Shown here piece after piece: positions 44,751 through 51,783 of a stretch of DNA of 64,000 nt. The stretch is from an uncultured Granulosicoccus sp. Lineage in GTDB: Bacteria; Pseudomonadota; Gammaproteobacteria; Granulosicoccales; Granulosicoccaceae. Below the pieces are notes generated by a model. It searched no databases, had not been told where the DNA came from, and saw nothing but the letters and a program-made list of their open reading frames with translations. The number at the start of each line of letters is the position of its first letter. The stretch's first letter is position 1. The stretch covers positions 1 through 64,000 of the forward strand of contig CANLNQ010000030.1 of assembly GCA_947492525.1 (NCBI GenBank), read 5' to 3'. The position numbers and the translations under genes are program-made.

Positions 44751-46175
44751 ATGCCCAAATCAATCAATATAAAACTCAGAAGAATTACAGGCAGATATAC
44801 AGTTTTGCTAGCCCTATTCATAGGCATACTAGCTATCATCGGAGTGTTTTTTCTGCAGAAGCCAGGAGTATTTTCAAAAATCGTAATTTCTCCCGCCACC
44901 AATAATTCCTTCTATAGCGCCATCACAAGACATATACCAGGCGATAGAACATTTTCCCTTCATGCTGATTCCATAATATCGAATTCCCTACAATCCAGAA
45001 GTATCGGCGAAACCACATCCAGACTACGCTCTAACCCAATCAATTTACCAACGCCTCCGCTCTCTGGCATCTATGATGTGCAATGGGCATATGGATTTCG
45101 CAAAGCACCATTAATTGTCAGCGCGGACCCAGCAAAACCACGCTCAAGAATCGCGGTGCTGGTTCCAGACTACACTTGGCAAGCTTACAATATTACAGGC
45201 GGCAAAAGCCTATACTCTGGAAACGACGTAATTGTCTCCCTTGATCGACCTATAGGTGAGATTTTTTCCAAGTTATTCTTTAAATTTCATATCAGAAACC
45301 TGCCTATATTTGATAAACGGGAAATTCGAATACACTCTCCAGCATTCAACCCACTAGAGTTCATAAGCAGGAATTACGGCCCGCCTGACGTCATAGCACA
45401 GTCAGAACTGGTTGAAAATTATAGACGCTATAATCTCTCAAAATATGAAATGATCGTAATCTACGGCCACGATGAATACTGGCCCAAGATATTAAGCGAT
45501 GAAATCGCGAACGCTATATCTACAGGCACCGGCCTGCTTAACATATCAGGCAATACCAGTTGGTGGTGGAGCAAGGTTGTGGATCGCACCTTGCAAAGGA
45601 CGGTACAATGGTATGAGGCCGACGGCGAGCCTGCAGAGGAGTCGCTCTTAGGCGTAAGTTTCAGGTTTGCTGGCTACCCCATAAACAGGAAGTTCGACTC
45701 CGTTACTCCTCAAAATATATTGTCGCAACTACGGGAAAGCGGCATTACTGTTACTGCGAATGACGAAGAAATTCTAAGAAGAACTGACGGCTTTCGAATC
45801 TTAGACTCAGCAGATCAGCTATTTCGCGGCACCGGACTTTCGGACGGGGACTGGCTTGGAGATGGAATTGGCCTTAATTTTGGTGAAACAGACGGTTGGC
45901 CATTAGAACCACATACTGCATCTTCCGATGTATTGACTGAGCAAATCAAAACGAACAAATTGACGCCATTAGCGGAATCATGGACGGTTTCAGCCCGATC
46001 GGGAGAATGGAAAGTTAACCATTCAGCACCCATAGTGAGACAAAATTATGGAAAAGGCACCGTAATTTCACTTGCAACAAATGGATGGGTAAGAGCATTG
46101 TTGAAAAAAGATGTACTCGTGGAAAAAATCACTAGCAATGCAATAGATGAGCTACTAAGCAATAACTTGAAATAA
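44751..46175 (+). CDS. membrane-anchored N,N-dimethylformamidase beta-subunit-like protein
   Basis: A 474-residue protein with an N-terminal membrane anchor (residues about 16-36) and an extracytoplasmic domain resembling the large (beta) subunit C-terminal domain of N,N-dimethylformamidase. The recognisable blocks are AVLVPDYTWQAYNITGGKSLY near residue 135 and VIYGHDEYWPK near residue 235, then ISGNTSWWW. The fold is related to class I glutamine amidotransferase-like domains. True dimethylformamide hydrolysis is unlikely here; an amide-cleaving or glycan-modifying role is a guess. It is alone on the + strand within a leftward region, and both it and its flanks are visibly AT-rich, which suggests a separate origin. 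Confidence 0.75.
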   Translation: MPKSINIKLRRITGRYTVLLALFIGILAIIGVFFLQKPGVFSKIVISPATNNSFYSAITRHIPGDRTFSLHADSIISNSLQSRSIGETTSRLRSNPINLPTPPLSGIYDVQWAYGFRKAPLIVSADPAKPRSRIAVLVPDYTWQAYNITGGKSLYSGNDVIVSLDRPIGEIFSKLFFKFHIRNLPIFDKREIRIHSPAFNPLEFISRNYGPPDVIAQSELVENYRRYNLSKYEMIVIYGHDEYWPKILSDEIANAISTGTGLLNISGNTSWWWSKVVDRTLQRTVQWYEADGEPAEESLLGVSFRFAGYPINRKFDSVTPQNILSQLRESGITVTANDEEILRRTDGFRILDSADQLFRGTGLSDGDWLGDGIGLNFGETDGWPLEPHTASSDVLTEQIKTNKLTPLAESWTVSARSGEWKVNHSAPIVRQNYGKGTVISLATNGWVRALLKKDVLVEKITSNAIDELLSNNLK

Positions 46176-46215
46176 TCCAAGAGATTACCCTACGGGCATA
46201 ATAAACTTGACATCT

Positions 46216-47157
46216 TTATTTATTGAACAATGACTTTGAATCTCTCAATATTGTTTTTCCTGCACGCAATAGGCCAATACGCTTACTGCAACGCGTAATT
46301 ATTGAGTAAGGCATTTGCACTCCACCAAAAGCCCTATATGAATGCTCAGCCCCTTCAATCATTGACCCTTCAAAATCGAAACGCGAAGTAAAAGTAGATA
46401 CGTATTTTATAGCTTCCCACAATAGTAGCGACAAGGACCCAGAATTTCGCAACTCCGGATCGACACTGCTGATCATGAAATATGCAGATTTAGGCCCCCA
46501 AACTACGAATAATGCTGAGTGAATCGAGCCTCCAGAATCGACACAGTAAAATGTCTTACCAGCCGAGTTCGCATAAGCCGCATCATACAGCCTTTCGAAC
46601 AAAGCAAACTCGTAAGAAATATTCTCACCTTGTTTCGCCAAGCTGCTCTTATGATGATCGTAAAATTCAGCAGCCGGGAGGTCTGACCTGACTTCAACAA
46701 TATTCTGCGCCTTCTTTATGTATCTTCTTTTTTTACCTTCAAAGTTTTGCCAGACGCGCTCCAAGTCGCTGATGTCTTCGATCACATAAGTATAGCGAGT
46801 TGTTTGATCGAAACCGGCCCAGTAAAAAGGCATCCAGTTTGTCAAAGAGTAGTGAAACGATTGTTCGAAAATATCAAATGGCGGAAGCTTATCTATGAGC
46901 TCCCCCATAATTTTTTTCTCGCGTGAAAGCTGCGAGTAGCGTCTCGACTCATGCTCCTGTATCCAAGGCCCCAAAGTCTGCGTCAGTTGAGGCATGCCTA
47001 TTCGAACAATTCCGAATTTATGTTTTGTCAGCACATACGGCAATCTGGCAATCAGATTGCCCTCATCCTCGACTACCACTTGAGACCATTTCCCAGGCGC
47101 TACAGCATCCAGCCACCATTTAGTCTGAAAAACGGAATTACTTGTTTCTTGGGACAA
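46216..47157 (-). CDS. FemAB-like GNAT acyltransferase
   Basis: A 313-residue protein with the two-lobed GNAT pattern of the BioF2/Acetyltransf_6 (FemAB-like) group: NFEGKKRRYIKKAQN near residue 140, a central acceptor region, ALFVVWGPKSAYFMISSVDPELRNSGSLSLLLWEAI near residue 220 and FDFEGSMIEGAEHSYRAFGG near residue 265. Such proteins in glycan loci are thought to acylate or aminoacylate sugars or lipid-linked intermediates. The start is a TTG at 47157 without a good ribosome binding site. It lies downstream of a 404-nt spacer after the ceramidase-like gene, so shared transcription is uncertain. Confidence 0.78.
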   Translation of the reverse strand: MSQETSNSVFQTKWWLDAVAPGKWSQVVVEDEGNLIARLPYVLTKHKFGIVRIGMPQLTQTLGPWIQEHESRRYSQLSREKKIMGELIDKLPPFDIFEQSFHYSLTNWMPFYWAGFDQTTRYTYVIEDISDLERVWQNFEGKKRRYIKKAQNIVEVRSDLPAAEFYDHHKSSLAKQGENISYEFALFERLYDAAYANSAGKTFYCVDSGGSIHSALFVVWGPKSAYFMISSVDPELRNSGSLSLLLWEAIKYVSTFTSRFDFEGSMIEGAEHSYRAFGGVQMPYSIITRCSKRIGLLRAGKTILRDSKSLFNK

Positions 47158-47561
47158 GGTTCAGATCGGGTTTGAGTGGGGGTATCGCTTAATTATAACG
47201 GGTCTTACGCTTTACGTGTGCGCTAATTGATCTTGTTGATATGGACGATTTGTCCCGCCAAACTCCAAACCTACTCCGGAAACAGGTTGTCTCTGAGCCT
47301 ACCCAACGCTACACAGGAAAATTCGTCCTCTTCCAACAGAATGCGAAATTGCTCAATCCTGCCTATCAAAGCATTGCCCTTGACACGACAAGCTACATAT
47401 GATGACGAGACCTATGCTCTTGTATATTCCACACCGATCTGCGAACACAAGGGCCACGAACAATACCTTACAAAAATCAGGCAATTAAATTTGAACATGG
47501 GTAGAAAGAAAGCACATGAATACGCAGACACACTTTCGAACTGTAGTGCTCTCCTGCCTTG
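47158..47561. other. 404-nt spacer with a possible decayed small gene
   Basis: No clear gene. On the + strand an ATG at 47241 opens a 53-codon frame to 47402 with protein-like composition (LLRKQVVSEPTQRYTGKFVL is its middle part), and the adjacent frame stays open to 47580, running through YDDETYALVYSTPICEHKG. Together they could be a small gene broken by one frameshift, with no family I recognise. A chance pair of open frames is equally possible. Confidence 0.25.
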
Positions 47562-48803
47562 TCAAATAGAATACAGTTGACCAACCTTGTCGCGGACCTT
47601 CACCTGAATATCTGCCTTATATTCCCCACTCAGATCGAATGCCGTCATGAAACGTGAAACCTCGTACCCCCCCTGCCCTATCTGCTCATCGGCCGGTAGG
47701 TAACCATACACCTGTCCCGCCAAGCCACTGCAAATTGTCGTGTCTGACACCACCTCCCTGAACAGCTCATAGTATGGGCTACAAACTTCGGCACTAAGCA
47801 ACAAAATATCAAATTCACCACTAGTAACCCTCGTCATAGTCAAAGATGCATCAGTGTCTCCGTCAAATATCTCACTCACTTCGATTTCTGTTCTGCTCGT
47901 ATGACAAAATTCTAGAGTATTTATACCCACACCCTCGCGAAGAGCTTGAATAGCACTTTGCGCAATTTTCATTGCGAATTTTTCAGTCCAATCTCTATTA
48001 CGATAAATAAACTGTCTCGCAAATGGTCGATAAATGCGCTCTCCATTGAGAGAGAACAGTGTGGACGAATCCGGACGAATGTCTCCGCATAAACCTGGCA
48101 AGTAGATGATCGGAATACGCTTTCCATCACCTACTTCCATTCGCAAGCTGTCTCTTACTCTCCCTGGAAAATCGGAACTCAAATCGCTGTCCTCGCAACA
48201 GGAGGTAGCATGACACGGCCAGGACCAAAGAATGAATTCGAGGCCACCACTTGAATTTCTAGCGCTGATGGCACTTAGCGTTCTTAGGATGCTCCGATTG
48301 CGATCTGCCACCATTGAGCAAGTTTTACTGTAAGGCGGCCAACGCTTCCCCATAAAAGTCCATGTCTCTTTTCTCCGGTAAACACTACCTACAGCTTCAG
48401 CATAACCGATGGTCAAATCCACATCCTCGAACGGCGATGTCCGCAGTTCATCCACCCCATCAGCGATGCTTCTTGCAACGAAATCCAATGCCTCTGTATC
48501 GAATAAAGCACCCTTCAAAAACGTAGAATCAAGTACTGGCGAATTGTGGGTATGCGTAGCAACTGTCAATAACTCGATATCCGGATCGGCTACAAGAGAT
48601 AATATCTCTTTCTCCAATTGTGTACTGGAAAATATACTATCGATGTTGACAAAAACAACATCTTTACTATCAGCAGAACACAGAATGACAATATTCGCCT
48701 CTAGCGTATTGACGGGATGCGGGTCAACCTTCTCTCTCCTACTTCTGATTGTCAATATAGCTGATACAGGAGTAATATCTACACATGTATATTTTGCTTT
48801 CAC
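47562..48803 (-). CDS. neutral ceramidase-like hydrolase domain protein
   Basis: A 413-residue protein with the catalytic-domain pattern of neutral/alkaline non-lysosomal ceramidases, which are zinc amidases that hydrolyse N-acyl bonds. The zinc-site block VATHTHNSP (His near residues 84-86), a WPCHATS stretch (equivalent of HPTS), LPGLCGDIRP and GYLPADEQIGQGGYEV match. It has no signal peptide and lacks the C-terminal domain of secreted ceramidases, so a cytoplasmic amidase acting on a glycolipid or sugar N-acyl group is possible. I chose the GTG at 48803, 9 nt after GAGG; a TTG at 48809 would overlap the flippase stop. It directly follows flippase 2. Confidence 0.78.
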   Translation of the reverse strand: MKAKYTCVDITPVSAILTIRSRREKVDPHPVNTLEANIVILCSADSKDVVFVNIDSIFSSTQLEKEILSLVADPDIELLTVATHTHNSPVLDSTFLKGALFDTEALDFVARSIADGVDELRTSPFEDVDLTIGYAEAVGSVYRRKETWTFMGKRWPPYSKTCSMVADRNRSILRTLSAISARNSSGGLEFILWSWPCHATSCCEDSDLSSDFPGRVRDSLRMEVGDGKRIPIIYLPGLCGDIRPDSSTLFSLNGERIYRPFARQFIYRNRDWTEKFAMKIAQSAIQALREGVGINTLEFCHTSRTEIEVSEIFDGDTDASLTMTRVTSGEFDILLLSAEVCSPYYELFREVVSDTTICSGLAGQVYGYLPADEQIGQGGYEVSRFMTAFDLSGEYKADIQVKVRDKVGQLYSI

Positions 48804-48805
48804 AA

Positions 48806-50095
48806 TCAACTGCCTCTATCATGATATATTTGCACATATCTGTGAATACCAAACAGAATGACGTATGCAGTCAACGAGGAGAATGAAACCAACCAAACTG
48901 CAGTCAGAAAACTCCAATCGTACAGATGTGCCAGATATACTGAAAAAATAACTGCGATCAATCGAAAACCATCTCCAATCAACTGCAGATCCTGTCGACT
49001 GAAAACAATAAGGTGGTTGGTTGAGGAAAATACGGTTATTCCAACTAGCATAGGTGTAAGAGCAAACAGCACATGGCCAGCCCCATCCCACTCTTTACCA
49101 AAGATAAACCCGATATACCAAGGCCCTGCAAAACAGGCCAGTGAAACTGGAATAGCTGCCAACAACAATAATCGAATGATCTTCAAATACAGGGCGGATA
49201 ATGCACTAAACTCTTTCGCCCTGACCAGCTCTGAAGCTCGTGCCCAGAAACTTTGTGACAGAGCTCTACCTACAACACCTACTGGAGCAGCAGCCATCCG
49301 CAGCATTAACGAATACCAACCGACCTCCTGCACACTGAAAAACATTGCCAGCATAATAACAGGAGCCGCGGCGCTCGCTGCGTTAATCAAAGAAACCGTA
49401 GACGATATGCAACCTTCCTTCCAATAACGCCGACTCGATTCACATATCTCCTGCAGGCTCACCGTGAAGACGGTCGGGAACAGGCCTTTCGCTCGCCTGA
49501 TCATCATTCCTATACCTAGCCAAGCTCCAACTACTGTAGCCAGCACCAGGCCAACAACACCGACGTGCAACATCCCCAGGAAAACACTGACGCTCGCATT
49601 ACCCAAACTTTGGGCGACGGCCATCCGGCTGACAGGGACGAGGTTGTTTTCCCTAACAAACCATCCCTGCAACAGCTGATTTAATCCGAAGCCGAAGACT
49701 GTGACCGGAAGTAGCCAGATCAAACTACCCAGCGTCGTGAAGCCACTCCAGTGATCCAGCAGTGGGGGCTTTATTGCAAAGACGGCAGCTGTAGAAACAC
49801 ATACCACACACAGCGCAATGAAACCTGTACTGAACAAGCTGACAGCTTGTCTCTTTGTATCAGTATTAGGGATAGACCAATCCAACCGAGCTGTGCTAAT
49901 CGCCGCGATGAGTTGAAAGGCTGCAACGAATATCGCAATCGTGCCGAAATCTGACGGAGTATAAAGCCGCGAGAGTACTGGGGCGACGGCTAGCGCGACT
50001 ACCTGCGCCAAAACGTTAGCCTGCAACACCGCAAGGAAATTGTGGCGTAGTTTACTCGCCCCCCCAAACGAGGCAAGCTTCAATATTTTTCTCAC
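48806..50095 (-). CDS. Wzx-like polysaccharide flippase (set 2)
   Basis: A 429-residue integral membrane protein with about 12 hydrophobic segments and the Polysacc_synt start NFLAVLQANVLAQVVALAVAPVLSRLYTPSDFG (only the start is diagnostic): a transmembrane helix followed by LSRLYTPSDFG, typical of O-antigen and EPS flippases. It probably moves lipid-linked repeat units across the inner membrane for the second glycan set. The start codon is a GTG. The ceramidase-like gene follows within a few bases, so the two are likely cotranslated. Confidence 0.88.
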   Translation of the reverse strand: MRKILKLASFGGASKLRHNFLAVLQANVLAQVVALAVAPVLSRLYTPSDFGTIAIFVAAFQLIAAISTARLDWSIPNTDTKRQAVSLFSTGFIALCVVCVSTAAVFAIKPPLLDHWSGFTTLGSLIWLLPVTVFGFGLNQLLQGWFVRENNLVPVSRMAVAQSLGNASVSVFLGMLHVGVVGLVLATVVGAWLGIGMMIRRAKGLFPTVFTVSLQEICESSRRYWKEGCISSTVSLINAASAAAPVIMLAMFFSVQEVGWYSLMLRMAAAPVGVVGRALSQSFWARASELVRAKEFSALSALYLKIIRLLLLAAIPVSLACFAGPWYIGFIFGKEWDGAGHVLFALTPMLVGITVFSSTNHLIVFSRQDLQLIGDGFRLIAVIFSVYLAHLYDWSFLTAVWLVSFSSLTAYVILFGIHRYVQIYHDRGS

Positions 50096-50238
50096 GCCTT
50101 AAAGCCGCCAGAAAACAGGGCTTCTACACTCGAGGCTTGCTCGGGGATAGGATCTGAATGAGTGAATTCGTGTGACATTGCAACAATAAATTGGACTAGA
50201 ACATCAAGAGCCGAACGATACTAGATCTAATCCTTACA

Positions 50239-51624
50239 TTACGCGAGGTTTTGGGTGCTCGAACCTATACGCACTCGTCGTTTTGAACGCCTGCGACGAT
50301 GACCGTGTGAACTTTCAACGCGTCGACTGTGGAACCAGTCACCAACGAGTCCAAATGCAAACCACAATGGCATCCAGGTAAAAAAGGCCGAGAAACCGCA
50401 CATTATCAACATTGCCATGAATGCAAGCAAACGAAATATTCCGTATCGACTATTTGCATACAAGGAATTTTCACTAGAGCGTTTTTTCCTCGTAATGTCA
50501 TGATAGACACTAATGATGAACGCGGTAAACATCAATCCACCGAACAATCCCAAGTGCGTAAATACCGAAAGAACGCTGTGCACGTACGTGCCAGCACCAG
50601 TCGTTAACTTATCTACTTGCGTATTTCCAAAAAAGGGGCTGTACGTAAAATGCGTCATGAAATTTTGTTTGAAAATCTCTTCACGCGAATCGATAGACGA
50701 CCTGTCGTCTGATCCAAATCCTGTTATCCGCAAACCGGAGACATCAATATTAAAATATGCGATAAGAGTATCTGCGAACGCAAACAGCAAGCCGCCCGCA
50801 ATTATAGATGCAAGAATCAGCTTAACTCCAAGACTTCCAAATATCATGTGCGCTATACCAATCCGGCGCTTATCTCCCAAGTTCATAACGGCTACCATCA
50901 TGACCATAAGATATATAAGTGCCAATACAACCGGAACTACAATCCCCTTGTTACTCCCGACAATTTGTGCCGTGAAACCCGCTAAGGCTGCTAGAAAAAG
51001 TATGAGTACTGAGGCAGGTACGCTGCGGATCAAACTGTTCCTGCTCGCGGAAGCGATAAGAACGCAGCCTAGTGCAACCACCGTCATTACCAGCATAATC
51101 AACAAGTCACCTATGCGCTGATACTTCCCGGTATTTTCAGAAATAAGCAACTTGTCTGTACGCACATCTGCAAAATGCCCTTGGAATACAATAGCAACCA
51201 GAGCTAGTGACACAAGCACGTATATCAATGCCAAGAGATAAATCAACCCACTTACGGCGCGAACTTGTCTCAGATCGTAAATTACCGCTAGCGAGCTGGA
51301 CGCGAGAAGTCCCATTACCAACGCAAATAGAACGCCGCCTGTAGTTCCTACAATAAGCTCACGCGTCTCCTGACCATTGCCGGATTCAAAATAAAATTTT
51401 ACGAAGAAATAGAATAGGAAAAAAAACAATATGACTGCCGACTTTCTAACAAGAAAAACATTAGCCAAGTCACCGGATGCTAGAACCAATACCCCGAATG
51501 CAGCAAGTGCCAACAGTAAGAAAACATAGCCTGTACCGCCATCGAATCCTCTCGTGTTCATAAAAATGAACAAAGCCTGTGCCATCAATATGACAAACGC
51601 CGAGAACAACTTGACCAGAGGCAT
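50239..51624 (-). CDS. Wzy-like O-antigen polymerase/ligase membrane protein (set 2)
   Basis: A 461-residue protein with about 11-12 hydrophobic segments and a periplasmic loop holding SSIDSREEIFKQNFMTHFTYSPFFGNTQVD followed by THLGLFGGLMFTAF; that pattern is Wzy-like, with the first 15 residues of the loop being the clearest part. The C terminus is very basic (GHRRRRSKRRVRIGS), probably cytoplasmic. It probably polymerises repeat units from flippase 2. ATG 51624 has GGAAAG six nt upstream. It lies downstream of the second coiled-coil lipoprotein gene and upstream of flippase 2 on the same strand. Confidence 0.82.
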   Translation of the reverse strand: MPLVKLFSAFVILMAQALFIFMNTRGFDGGTGYVFLLLALAAFGVLVLASGDLANVFLVRKSAVILFFFLFYFFVKFYFESGNGQETRELIVGTTGGVLFALVMGLLASSSLAVIYDLRQVRAVSGLIYLLALIYVLVSLALVAIVFQGHFADVRTDKLLISENTGKYQRIGDLLIMLVMTVVALGCVLIASASRNSLIRSVPASVLILFLAALAGFTAQIVGSNKGIVVPVVLALIYLMVMMVAVMNLGDKRRIGIAHMIFGSLGVKLILASIIAGGLLFAFADTLIAYFNIDVSGLRITGFGSDDRSSIDSREEIFKQNFMTHFTYSPFFGNTQVDKLTTGAGTYVHSVLSVFTHLGLFGGLMFTAFIISVYHDITRKKRSSENSLYANSRYGIFRLLAFMAMLIMCGFSAFFTWMPLWFAFGLVGDWFHSRRVESSHGHRRRRSKRRVRIGSSTQNLA

Positions 51625-51783
51625 GAATACTTTCCTTATCGAACTGACTGCAAAATTTTATCAATCGCGGCATAGACTATCGCAATTGTCTACAGGGGCC
51701 TTATTGTGCTCCGCGTCATGATTGATTTCAAGCACCCCCAGCGGTCGTTGACAAATTCGCCAGGGGGAGCCTATCTACCTAAT

